From a virus, in the IMG/VR virus record IMGVR_UViG_3300046028_004317, positions 1 to 51,216 of that record: a DNA stretch of 51,216 bases; one strand, written 5' to 3'. Shown piece by piece: positions 34,501 through 40,882 of the stretch. Each line of letters starts with the position of its first letter. Positions within the stretch are counted from its first letter, which is position 1. Position numbers and translations under genes: made by a program. The notes below the pieces were generated by a model, which did no database searches, was not told where the DNA came from, and saw only the letters and a list, made by a program, of their open reading frames with translations.

Positions 34501-36867
34501 GCATATCAGGGCGAGGTTAGGAACACGCCACAAAATAAGATACTTGGTCTGGCCGCTCATCTCCTGAAGCCTATCTCTGAGTTCGCCGGGAAGTATACGG
34601 TTCCAGAGAGAGATCCAATATTTGGCGGGATGACTGGTGCTGATCTAACAGGTGTCGAGTCATTGCGTAAGGTAGCTGAAGACGCGAGCTATAGAGTACC
34701 TCCGACAACTGGCAGGGGCATGACGATAACGCTCAAGCCAGAAGTTGTTGATGCCGCTGGTGGGGCTACATTACTTGGTCAAGCTGGCAAGGCATTTGTC
34801 AAAGGTGCTGCTAAAGAAGCCGCTAGACAGATTCATACTGGTACTGGGGTTCTGGGTAGTAAGGTGATTGACCCTCGCCAGAGAATGTTTGTTGGCGAGA
34901 AATCACAGACTTGGGACTCTCCGGCAGCTGCCAAAGCCGCTGAGATGGAGAGTGCTGGCGAGAGCCCTGTAAAAATATGGGCAGCGACAAAGAACTTTAA
35001 AGGGCCAGACAAAAAGTGGCGGCAAGAGATTGATGACAGTGTTGCGCCATATTCTGCGAATGCAGCGAGTCTTGGGAGCCAAGCATTTAAGCAGAAGCAA
35101 TATGATGAGGCCGTTCATGCGTCTAAGTTAAAAGAGATCATGGATACTCATAGCATCGGGACTGCTGATGCGAGCAAGATATTTGCAGATAAGTACGGTC
35201 GGGAGCCAATTTCTGGATCAGTTTATCTAGCTGATAGGACAAGGGGTCATGACTTGGCCCGAAACGAAGCTGAAGCACTGTCCAGTCTGCAAGACAAGAA
35301 CTTCTATGGACATACCAAGGAGTTCTATGACAATCCAAGGCTTTATGAGGCATATCCGCATCTAAAAAATATGCTCACCCATGTTGAGGATATTCCCCAT
35401 GCTGGCGGGGTGTTTAGCCCATCCGGCGGCGGTTCTTCTGCATACATTACCCTCGATAGACGTTCTGGAAAGCCTGAACTATTGCATGAGATGCAGCATG
35501 CGATTCAAGATAAAGAGGGTTGGGCAAGAGGTAGCAGTCCAGATGCAATGTTCTCATCAAAAGGGACAATAGGGCCAAACACTCTAAACCCAGAAGCGCA
35601 GAAAATATTTGATGGCATGGTTAAAGCTGGCCTCAAGCCCTCGCAAGATGACGCTGCACGGGAAGCTTATCATCGCCATGCTGGAGAGGTTGAGTCCCGC
35701 CTAACTGAAGCCCGCATGAATATGACTCCTGCAGAACGTGCGGCAAACATTCCTAAATATGATGTTCCAGTCGAGGATCAGATCGTTAAGTTTAAGTATG
35801 CCAAGGGCGGTAAGATTGCCAGTGCTGGCGGAGACTGGTTGGCAAAGAAGCTGGTTCAATATCAAGAACAGGCCAGACCTAGTAAAGCTGAGAATATAGC
35901 AGCTGGGCTCTATCACCCCATAGGTGGCGGAATTAAGTTGGTGAAGCCCTTGTCAGAGATGACATCAACTAGAGTTCCAAACACTCCAATGGTTCCCCGA
36001 AAAGCAATCTCTCCAGAGGAGCTGTATGGAAGCTACATCGTTCCTGCACTTGGAGATAGAACCGCTGCAGGGTCACTGTTAACCCATATTGGTGAAGCCA
36101 AGTTAGATATCCCGGTTCAGCTTGAGGGTGGCGCAGACTTCATGAGATCGCATGCACCATATGGAGCCGCATGGGCTGCAGACAAGGGGGCGGCATCGAG
36201 CATTTCCAAGCAAATAAGAGGTGCAGCCGAAAGCGGTAGAGATGTTTACATGCCGTATGTTGCAATGGCGCACACCCCTAGCGGTGACTTCTCAACGATG
36301 ATGGCTAATAGCCTGTTGGAGCAGATCGGAAATAGCAAGATTACCAAAAAGGCTGTAAAGGAATTCGATAGGAACGTTAAGGCAGTGCGTCCAGAGTTCA
36401 AGGGGTTATTGCACCCAGAGACACGGGACATGCTTAATGACAATGGTGCGCTACGGCATGCGTTTGTTGCCGAGATGGGGTTAAAGCAAAATGCTAATGC
36501 AGGGTTTCCAGATCTCGCAACTACTCGGGCAGCGATAGCTGAGCCCGAACTTCTGGATGCGCCGCTTCACTCTTCAGGGTTCACCATAGCAAAGATGGAT
36601 CCAGCTGGCGGCATCATCACAGACCCGGCATCACCAGCTCATACCTCTTACAATACTCAATTAGCAGGGAAGTATGTTGGCGGGTTCGCTGCACAGCCAC
36701 CAAGAAGTGTAATGTTCCCAACATTCTATAATGCGAGAAGGGCTGCGGGCACTCCAGAGTTTGGTGATCCGAGGTCGTTCCAGTTAGGGCATCCCGGTCA
36801 GGTTGCTAACCAAGAGTGGCTGGATAGCGTAATGAACTGGATGGAGAAGAACCCAAAGGTTAAATAG
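31492..36867 (+). CDS. polyvalent ejection protein with ADP-ribosyltransferase-like and zincin-like modules, 1791 aa
   Basis: The GTG start overlaps the previous gene. Four KYAxGGxxAK linkers (about residues 12, 686, 992 and 1435) divide it. Module 1 has GEKILHVEEMQSDWHQ (from 233) and PDAPFKSTWPDLVVKHVF (about 460), a pattern recurrent in phage polyvalent proteins. Module 2 matches the polyvalent ADP-ribosyltransferase type: VYHGT at 755-759, LAFVTESPEFA, and a closing IAVFNPSQVRSRFAAFDP. Module 3 has the zinc-peptidase motif H1332-E-M-Q-H1336 and a later GEVESR that could give the third ligand. Module 4 is unassigned. It is probably injected with the DNA to act on host targets. Confidence 0.75.
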   Translation: MSNSELNQLRQKYAIGGAVAKKFVSSIDNAIQTLKQQKGTGEQMLKQIQSSGVKKEEMDLRRVPQFLANKPSVTKEQLARHLEKNPIPQINVIEKVSKFGGKNRQWQDPDGAWNNNHAKFGDATLQTPGGKNYREHLLQLQMPALSKEDIFKNVSNKYKPEIEELTRAYRLRIDNGEDASAFSDRIDHLIKKRNSEAEAEASLSRDNEYSNGHWDEPQVVAHVRMTDRAGPEGEKILHVEEMQSDWHQQGREARKGQAKILAREKGISVADALKEIPADAGYLTPKDDAALAKLNKDIYRVGREGVNEEEIKNHFVPGRVIRSNLLDQDLVNNYHDKVLAFDPKGGRGLDISKWTVETAREFPHSGQRELRVLDEDGQWRGTYSGFSGTDADAIKQAAARSSPVSWSARVIEVDPKTGESVPGALPRDISNQSNIDRTDPTLNTLRSYREQRDALSRKVPDAPFKSTWPDLVVKHVFDTAAREGYDKVSFAPAAEHIKRYNMANYVDEITATLRPNGKFDIQGIKDKTPILDSKGISREDLAAHVGKDQAEKIVSQIDNRPKQDPSWDEIDPPMVSLAGENLKMGTKQAAGMVKFYDEMLPKLVDKYSSKEFGVGAGRTFIPELDTGKNPSLTPMGWAESRRVGNAFSVDIPQSTKDKILSQGQKLFSVAPAAPVGLGLSQEEPAKYAKGGIAKKLAERAAKSIESKVNRAKTEWEILHDTAQKNAALPKDKGGLGLPADNTYIDRANAMGKKDVYHGTKQDITGAFKPGYDDNLAFVTESPEFASKWIGKGKLQQRSGGQAEQEVKSAEDVYRGIRTKHLYSDDALQRLEGDEFNKEYDRRNALSRADQLKEFGGAMIPDKMHSTVYPMKVDANKTFNPETDMHVMSEFFEKNNIPSDVQDLYTGGNYMMYETKPVVGYLKSKGYDSMRLRESTGDDYPTIAVFNPSQVRSRFAAFDPFRRHEADILAGVGVGGVLAPELISEELNKLKKKYAKGGEVAKNRAYQGEVRNTPQNKILGLAAHLLKPISEFAGKYTVPERDPIFGGMTGADLTGVESLRKVAEDASYRVPPTTGRGMTITLKPEVVDAAGGATLLGQAGKAFVKGAAKEAARQIHTGTGVLGSKVIDPRQRMFVGEKSQTWDSPAAAKAAEMESAGESPVKIWAATKNFKGPDKKWRQEIDDSVAPYSANAASLGSQAFKQKQYDEAVHASKLKEIMDTHSIGTADASKIFADKYGREPISGSVYLADRTRGHDLARNEAEALSSLQDKNFYGHTKEFYDNPRLYEAYPHLKNMLTHVEDIPHAGGVFSPSGGGSSAYITLDRRSGKPELLHEMQHAIQDKEGWARGSSPDAMFSSKGTIGPNTLNPEAQKIFDGMVKAGLKPSQDDAAREAYHRHAGEVESRLTEARMNMTPAERAANIPKYDVPVEDQIVKFKYAKGGKIASAGGDWLAKKLVQYQEQARPSKAENIAAGLYHPIGGGIKLVKPLSEMTSTRVPNTPMVPRKAISPEELYGSYIVPALGDRTAAGSLLTHIGEAKLDIPVQLEGGADFMRSHAPYGAAWAADKGAASSISKQIRGAAESGRDVYMPYVAMAHTPSGDFSTMMANSLLEQIGNSKITKKAVKEFDRNVKAVRPEFKGLLHPETRDMLNDNGALRHAFVAEMGLKQNANAGFPDLATTRAAIAEPELLDAPLHSSGFTIAKMDPAGGIITDPASPAHTSYNTQLAGKYVGGFAAQPPRSVMFPTFYNARRAAGTPEFGDPRSFQLGHPGQVANQEWLDSVMNWMEKNPKVK

Positions 36868-37021
36868 GCGGAAGCTCTAAGATCTCTCTCAGGTACTTAG
36901 ACACGTCATCGATCAGCCATTCCGTCTTGTGAGAGAATTGACCGGGGAATGGCTGTGCACTTTCAACGGCAGATTCAACCATTGTCATTAGATGCTCATA
37001 CTGGATCTGATTCTTGTCCAT
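36860..37021 (-). CDS. small opposite-strand protein, 53 aa (moron-like)
   Basis: Encoded against the late operon between two virion genes, with GAGGG just upstream of the ATG at 37021 and a TATAAT at 37048-37053 behind it. The upstream ATG at 37045 would leave no room after that -10, so 37021 is chosen. The product (MDKNQIQYEHLMTMVESAVE...) is a soluble-looking helical protein with FSHKTEWLIDDVSKYLREIL. Its stop lies in the 3' end of the polyvalent gene (8-base overlap). Function unknown; separate expression suggests a host-directed role. Confidence 0.6.
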   Translation of the reverse strand: MDKNQIQYEHLMTMVESAVESAQPFPGQFSHKTEWLIDDVSKYLREILELPPI

Positions 37022-37047
37022 GATGCCCTCGCTGTAGATAAACATAT

Positions 37048-37077
37048 ATTATACACCATAGGAAGGTAGATGATGAA
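37048..37077 (-). promoter_or_regulatory. candidate leftward promoter for the 53-aa gene
   Basis: On the minus strand TATAAT (37053-37048) is a perfect -10; TTCATC (37077-37072) is a weak -35 at 18 bases. The region includes CATATATTAT on the + strand. It overlaps the ribosome binding site of the rightward gene at 37073, so transcription in the two directions could interfere. Confidence 0.45.
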
Positions 37078-37729
37078 TAAAGCCGCGATTGCTAGAGTGC
37101 TATGCAAAATGGGTAAGTCCAATCTCTCTGCTGGTGAGACATCTGAGTGTCTGCAGGGCATGAAGGGGTTAATTAAGGTGCTGAGCAGTCAATTTGCATC
37201 TGGCGGCAAGGTTGGCTCTAGTATAAAATCCACTGAGCGGCCAGCTCTTAAAAAGACAGACAGATTTACTACTGCTGGCAGGCCAGTATATGAGAATCCA
37301 GAGGGTGAGCTGGTATCAGAGAAGTCGATTACCGTACCAATTGATGGGAGCTGGATCAACGTTCCAAGTATCCATGACGGGGTGCAGCATGATGAGGATG
37401 ATGTTATCCACATGCTAAAGTCTGGGAAGATACAGCCGACCAGTGTCCATCCAACGCTTGAAGATGCGATTGGTGCAGCACAGCGGCGCAGCTCTGGACT
37501 CCTCTCTTACCAGTCAGGTGGGTTTGTCCCGACTACTCCACCTCCGCCAACTAGGAAGTTCTATGGCACATGGAATGGCAGGCCCGTGACAGAGGAGCAG
37601 ATGAAGGTGCTTGAGGCGACTCAGGCTCAGAACGAGGCGAATGACCCGATCCAGCAAGAGTTGAATGACTATGCAAGAGAGGCTACGGCTCGAGCTGCTG
37701 CCAGACGAGCAGCTGCTACAACCAAATAA
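37073..37729 (+). CDS. conserved phage protein with NVPSI-type domain, 219 aa
   Basis: GGAAGG gives better spacing to ATG 37073 than to the ATG three bases earlier; the latter would add one Met. Residues 1-45 are helical and end in FASGGKVGSS, a GG-x motif. Residues about 65-140 hold a compact domain common in phage virion regions: YENPEGELVSEKSITV, WINVPSIHDG, a DVIHMLKSGK helix and LEDAIGAAQRRS. SYQSGGFVPTTPPPPT follows, then an Ala/Arg-rich helical tail. Function unknown. It is the last gene before the lysis cassette. Confidence 0.6.
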   Translation: MNKAAIARVLCKMGKSNLSAGETSECLQGMKGLIKVLSSQFASGGKVGSSIKSTERPALKKTDRFTTAGRPVYENPEGELVSEKSITVPIDGSWINVPSIHDGVQHDEDDVIHMLKSGKIQPTSVHPTLEDAIGAAQRRSSGLLSYQSGGFVPTTPPPPTRKFYGTWNGRPVTEEQMKVLEATQAQNEANDPIQQELNDYAREATARAAARRAAATTK

Positions 37730-37742
37730 CTAGGGGTAAATC

Positions 37743-37919
37743 ATGACAAAGAAGGCAGACAAGATAGTGTCAATCGTCAAAGAAGTTGACGCAGAGATCG
37801 TAGAAGTTGTCAGCAAGGTGGACAGCACCAAGGCCCACGCCATTGAATTAATCAAAAGCTCTTACAGAACAATCTTTATAGTTGTAGTCGTTATCGGCAT
37901 TCTGGTCTGGTTGATATAA
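37743..37919 (+). CDS. single-TM small protein of lysis cassette, 58 aa
   Basis: Residues 1-38 are a charged amphipathic helix (IVSIVKEVDAEIVEVVSKVD). Residues 40-58 are a C-terminal transmembrane segment, TIFIVVVVIGILVWLI. GGGGTAAATC precedes the ATG, and the stop overlaps the next start (TAATG). A tail-anchored holin accessory, antiholin or small holin is plausible from position only. Confidence 0.6.
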   Translation: MTKKADKIVSIVKEVDAEIVEVVSKVDSTKAHAIELIKSSYRTIFIVVVVIGILVWLI

Positions 37920-38152
37920 TGGACGCTCAAACTCTAATCAATATCGGGGCTGGTGCGACACTAGCCACAGTCGGATGGCTCTGTCGCACTCTATGGGATG
38001 CGGTCGAGAGACTCAAGACAGATATTCAAAGGATCGAAGTCTGTCTACCATCTCACTACAGCCGGAAGGATGACATCCAGTGCCGCTTCGATAAGCTCGA
38101 TCTTACGTTAGAAAAGCTATTCGATAAACTTGATTCAAAGGCAGACAAGTGA
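37919..38152 (+). CDS. membrane-anchored lysis-region protein, 77 aa
   Basis: The N-terminal transmembrane segment (LINIGAGATLATVGWLC, residues 5-22) is followed by a cytoplasmic or periplasmic helical tail with SRKDDIQCRFDKLD and LFDKLDSKADK. Proteins of this plan, with an S-K/R-D-D turn and a KLD-rich end, are frequent beside phage holins and endolysins. It overlaps both neighbours. Likely holin-associated; not established. Confidence 0.65.
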   Translation: MDAQTLINIGAGATLATVGWLCRTLWDAVERLKTDIQRIEVCLPSHYSRKDDIQCRFDKLDLTLEKLFDKLDSKADK

Positions 38153-38337
38153 AAAAGGCGCACAAGTCCAAAACACTCTGGTGGAATGGGATCTTACTCT
38201 TAGCACTGGGACTGATTGAACTTGCCGCCCAGACATTCTCTGCGTTCATCCCGCCAGTAGTATATGCTGGCTTGGTATTTGTCAGCAGTGCCGGGAACAT
38301 GATCCTAAGATACAAAACGACTGAACCGATAGAATGA
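38149..38337 (+). CDS. putative holin, 62 aa, two TM segments
   Basis: Short basic N-terminus (KKAHKSKTLWW), TM1 about 12-32 (GILLLALGLIELAAQTF), then TM2 about 37-55 (PPVVYAGLVFVSSAGNMIL) and a charged tail. The size, topology and overlap with the endolysin start (ATGA) fit a holin that times inner-membrane permeabilisation. The endolysin has no signal peptide, so it needs a holin. Confidence 0.7.
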   Translation: MKKAHKSKTLWWNGILLLALGLIELAAQTFSAFIPPVVYAGLVFVSSAGNMILRYKTTEPIE

Positions 38338-38744
38338 TCACGCTGCAGGAATACTTTAACAACAAGACCGCAGCTGTCACGCCAGAGATCAGCCTGAATG
38401 CTGTGGATCTGCTGAAGCGTGTAAATGATCTGCTGGCGGAATTCACGCTGGCAACCGGGAAGCATATCCCAGTCAGTCTGAAGACCGGGTGCAATATCTC
38501 TGGCGATCACAATGGCGATGGCGGGTTCAGGTTACAGAACTCGAAGACGGGTAGTCCGTTTAGCTCGCATAAGTCTGGTCAGGGTGTAGACGTGGCGGAT
38601 ACGGCTGGCGACATCGATGAGTTCGTAACAGATTCAATTCTGGAGAAACACGACCTCTACAGAGAGTCGCCCGGATTTACACATGGCTGGTGTCACCTAT
38701 CTACCCGGAAACCGGGCAGCGGTCACAGGACATTCATTCCTTGA
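38334..38744 (+). CDS. endolysin, peptidase M15 family, 136 aa
   Basis: The zinc site of M15 peptidases is visible: H79 and D86 in SSHKSGQGVDVAD (HxxxxxxD) and H121 in the W-C-H motif of THGWCHLS. The acid/base residue is probably in the EKHDLYRESPGF region. It should cleave the peptide cross-links of peptidoglycan (D-Ala-type or L-Ala-D-Glu endopeptidase) from inside. There is no signal peptide, in keeping with holin release. The gene overlaps the holin upstream and the spanin downstream. Confidence 0.8.
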   Translation: MITLQEYFNNKTAAVTPEISLNAVDLLKRVNDLLAEFTLATGKHIPVSLKTGCNISGDHNGDGGFRLQNSKTGSPFSSHKSGQGVDVADTAGDIDEFVTDSILEKHDLYRESPGFTHGWCHLSTRKPGSGHRTFIP

Positions 38745-39235
38745 TACCATTTGTCGCCGGAATACAGGCATTATCTCTAAGCGCCAAAATTGCTATCGCC
38801 ACAACGCTCGCTGCTGCATTATTTTCTGCTGGTCTATACGTTGGTCACCGTTGGGGAGTAACAAGCTGTTATGAGGCTCAAATCGAGGCGCAGGCCCATG
38901 CTATTGAAACAGGGATCAAACAGGCGGTGGTTTCAGACAATACGGTCACAAGGTATGTGGATCGAGTACAAATCGTGCAAAAAACGAGCAGAGAGATAAT
39001 TAAAGAGGTGGCTTATGTACAAGATACTTGCAATCTGTCTGCTGGCTGGCGGATGCTCCACGATAGCGCCGTCAAATCTGAACTTCCCGACCCCACCAGA
39101 ATTGTTGATGAGGGAACCATTAGCCTTGAAAGTGCTACCCATACCATCCTTGAAAACTACCAAGCCTGTAACGTCAACGCAGAAACCCTAAAAGCCCTCC
39201 AGTCTTGGGTCAAAGAAGAATCCGCCATAAAGTAA
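38741..39235 (+). CDS. Rz: i-spanin (Rz-like), 164 aa
   Basis: A TTG at 38741 overlaps the endolysin TGA (TTGA) with AGGA 10 bases upstream. It places the membrane segment (ALSLSAKIAIATTLAAALFSAG in short) at residues 9-30 as expected for Rz. An ATG at 38690, inside the endolysin gene, would add 17 residues. The rest is a periplasmic helical domain (YEAQIEAQAHAIETGIKQA) with two or more Cys. Together with Rz1 it links the two membranes and disrupts the outer one at the end of lysis. Confidence 0.75.
   Translation: MIPFVAGIQALSLSAKIAIATTLAAALFSAGLYVGHRWGVTSCYEAQIEAQAHAIETGIKQAVVSDNTVTRYVDRVQIVQKTSREIIKEVAYVQDTCNLSAGWRMLHDSAVKSELPDPTRIVDEGTISLESATHTILENYQACNVNAETLKALQSWVKEESAIK
39015..39191 (+). 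CDS. Rz1: o-spanin (Rz1-like lipoprotein), 58 aa, embedded in Rz
   Basis: Lies wholly inside the i-spanin gene in another frame. MYKILAICLLAGGC is a lipoprotein signal with the acylated Cys at residue 14, followed by a Pro-rich mature part (NFPTPPELL, then VLPIPSLKTTKP), the hallmark of Rz1. The lipobox L-A-G-G-C is slightly unusual, with Gly at -1 and -2. Outer-membrane attachment and C-terminal contact with Rz complete the spanin. Confidence 0.75.
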   Translation: MYKILAICLLAGGCSTIAPSNLNFPTPPELLMREPLALKVLPIPSLKTTKPVTSTQKP

Positions 39236-39555
39236 CGATTAAGTTGGGCTAGGGGCATGGCCCGAAAACGACAGATGGGTGGGATTCACAATACGTCCTA
39301 AACTCTACTGCTCGCTGCCTGACTTATTCACAATAGATGGGTATCACCCTTTTGTCAAAAGGGTCAAACCCCTCGACCCCTGCACTTATCTCTAACCGAC
39401 AGAACTACTATCTCTAATATGTATAGGATGAAGGCAGTATCTATATGCCTTCTCTAAGTTAATAACTGTTAACTTAAATAGCAGGTATTGTTAACTTGAA
39501 TCCCGCGAGCGGTTTCCGAATCCCGCGAGCGGTTTCCGAATCCCGCGAGCGGATT
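39236..39555. promoter_or_regulatory. non-coding convergent junction with three hairpins
   Basis: No convincing gene lies in these 320 bases between the rightward lysis genes and the leftward replication operon. Three dyads are visible: ACCCTTTTG/CAAAAGGGT with a 1-base centre (39346-39364), GAAGGCA/TGCCTTC (39430-39452), and AAGTTAA/TTAACTT (39456-39475). TTGTTAACTTG at 39488-39498 repeats the last arm. They could terminate transcription from both sides, although no long T tract is present. A set of 20-bp repeats follows at 39498. Confidence 0.55.
39498..39552. repeat. three tandem 20-bp repeats with CCGC-GA-GCGG dyad
   Basis: GAATCCCGCGAGCGGTTTCC occurs at 39498-39517 and 39518-39537, and its first 15 bases again at 39538-39552. 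Each unit contains CCGC-GA-GCGG. The array abuts the stop codon of the leftward gene ending at 39556. It could be a protein-binding iteron array, a terminator or a packaging/origin-related site; the sequence alone does not decide. Confidence 0.9.
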
Positions 39556-39759
39556 TCACTTCTCATCACAGTACTGGGAGATCATCTTCTCCTCTTCCTG
39601 CTGCTTACGCTTCAGCTCGCTTGGCGGAACCCAGCCAAACTTCCTGAATGTCCTAACCACATCGGTTGATACGTCATTGATGTAGATGAAGCTCTTGTCT
39701 GTTATGTGGCGGTGGTTGTGATGGATCACGACACCCTGATCATCGTCATATTTACTCAT
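39556..39759 (-). CDS. small hypothetical protein, 67 aa
   Basis: The start is set at the ATG at 39759 because AGAGGGAACAAT lies directly upstream; longer in-frame starts run back into the hydrolase gene. The product has a His-rich N-terminus (VVIHHNHRHITDKSF), a central YINDVSTDVVRTFRKFGWVPP and a charged coiled tail. The C-terminal helix is Glu/Lys-rich. Not recognised. Last gene of the leftward operon. Confidence 0.6.
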   Translation of the reverse strand: MSKYDDDQGVVIHHNHRHITDKSFIYINDVSTDVVRTFRKFGWVPPSELKRKQQEEEKMISQYCDEK

Positions 39760-39770
39760 ATTGTTCCCTC

Positions 39771-40157
39771 TTATTTGTAGAAGTGGTGAAGCCCACAGGT
39801 GGTGACATGCGTAAGCCTGTACCAACTGGCTGGCTTATCTATCCAAGTCGCATGGAAGTGCGTTGCATCAAGCCGACCCCGTCCATATATGGCGGTTCTG
39901 GCCGCTCGCTCGGACTTTGCCCAAGCAGCACTCTCTCTATTTGGTCGGTGCTCAACCTTTAGAACCCCATTGGTCATCTTCTCTGGAACCCAGCTGAACT
40001 GAGCGGGAGCCAAAACAACCTTGGCGATGTCTCCATCAGGCCCCATCTGATTTAACCTATTAAGCACGACCTGCCCAATCTTGACCTGACAATGCTCAGG
40101 CTCAGACCTTCCTTCGTACCAGATCGTCAGCGTCAGCCAGAGCAGCATGCTCTCCAT
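39771..40157 (-). CDS. cell wall hydrolase, SleB (Hydrolase_2) type, 128 aa
   Basis: Matches the SleB catalytic domain: WYEGRSEPEHCQVKIGQVVLNRL, in pieces, with E15 as the likely catalytic Glu, then PAQFSWV, a helical A-x-x-A-x-x-A-I-Y-G segment, and DATHFHATWIDKP with a closing TCGLHHFYK. SleB-type enzymes cleave glycan strands as lytic transglycosylases. There is a short hydrophobic start (MLLWLTLTIWY) but no clear cleavable signal. It is coupled to the upstream gene by a TGATG overlap. It is a second peptidoglycan enzyme, separate from the M15 endolysin. Confidence 0.75.
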   Translation of the reverse strand: MESMLLWLTLTIWYEGRSEPEHCQVKIGQVVLNRLNQMGPDGDIAKVVLAPAQFSWVPEKMTNGVLKVEHRPNRESAAWAKSERAARTAIYGRGRLDATHFHATWIDKPASWYRLTHVTTCGLHHFYK

Positions 40158-40387
40158 CAGTTATATCTCTTCTTGTCATGGTGGGTCTTCTCACTGTCAC
40201 GCTCTTGAGCGTCATCGATCATGTCAGATATAAAGTACAGGGCCTTATCCTTGTCCGCCCCGGACGAGACGACCGCAGCTGAGTACAGGATCGCCAGTAT
40301 TGTTATGGTCTCGTTGGCCTTGTGCTTTATCAGGATTTCTGACAGCTCTTTGAGAAGAGACGAGTTGAGGTAGCTCATGTCGCTCAT
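40157..40387 (-). CDS. small hypothetical protein, 76 aa
   Basis: The ATG at 40387 overlaps the stop of the preceding small membrane protein and has AGGA 8 bases upstream; the open frame further upstream is an overlap artefact. Residues 5-45 are helical with a hydrophobic stretch ITILAILYSAAVVSSGA. The C-terminus is highly charged (DAQERDSEKTHHDKKRY). It may be membrane-associated. Coupled to the SleB hydrolase. Confidence 0.6.
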   Translation of the reverse strand: MSDMSYLNSSLLKELSEILIKHKANETITILAILYSAAVVSSGADKDKALYFISDMIDDAQERDSEKTHHDKKRYN

Positions 40388-40518
40388 AGCATGAGTCCTA
40401 TTAAGTATCCGATTAGCACCAGCAGCAAAATTACCGGGACAACTACTACACATAGAATCACACAGACGATCATCGTCTCGTGGTGAGAGAACCTGTACCG
40501 CCATTTATCCTTAATCAT
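40384..40518 (-). CDS. very small membrane protein, 44 aa
   Basis: The start ATG overlaps the stop of the upstream winged-helix gene (ATGATTAA) and its own stop overlaps the next start (ATGA). The sequence has a charged N-terminus (MIKDKWRYRFSHHE) and one long hydrophobic helix (MIVCVILCVVVVPVILLLV and beyond). Together with the two following genes it looks like a second small lysis or envelope unit. Holin-like or membrane-signal roles are both possible. Confidence 0.65.
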   Translation of the reverse strand: MIKDKWRYRFSHHETMIVCVILCVVVVPVILLLVLIGYLIGLML

Positions 40519-40882
40519 GCTTTGATCCCTTTATGTAGAACTTCCTGTTTACAGTAAACCCATTGGTCTCCAGTATTCCTTGATCAACTAAAGCCTTTAG
40601 GCTACCTCCCAAACTGGATGGAGAGATGATTCTACCCCCTAAAGCCCGCTCCAGTAACTCCCGGCGCTGCGCCCCCGGCTTGTGCTTAACGTATTGGATG
40701 ATGTCCATCATGGCCGCAGTCATCCGCTTTACCTGCCTAGACCTGCTCTGTCGCTTGTAGTCCCGCATCTCTACAGTCCGCATAAGCTTCAGCCGTTCAG
40801 TCTCCTCCCATTGCAGCCTGTTTCGTTTGGTGATGTTAAGCACATCATCAGCGATCCCAGCCAGCGATCCCTTCCCCGTCAA
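40511..40882 (-). CDS. putative winged-helix protein, 123 aa
   Basis: The longest frame starts at TTG 40882. The first 45 residues are charged and helical (KRNRLQWEETERLKLM). Residues 55-115 resemble a winged helix: MMDIIQYVKHKPGAQRRELL, then ISPSSLGGSLKALVDQGIL as recognition helix and TVNRKFYIKG as wing. It may be a transcriptional regulator. It is preceded by 134 non-coding bases, which suggests a control point. Confidence 0.55.
   Translation of the reverse strand: MTGKGSLAGIADDVLNITKRNRLQWEETERLKLMRTVEMRDYKRQSRSRQVKRMTAAMMDIIQYVKHKPGAQRRELLERALGGRIISPSSLGGSLKALVDQGILETNGFTVNRKFYIKGSKHD

Noticed and set aside
39498-39552. CRISPR array
   Set aside because: Three adjacent 20-bp units with no spacers.
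40388-40504. N-terminal extension of the 76-residue gene
   Set aside because: The same bases encode the 44-residue membrane protein in another frame with proper overlaps and ribosome binding sites.
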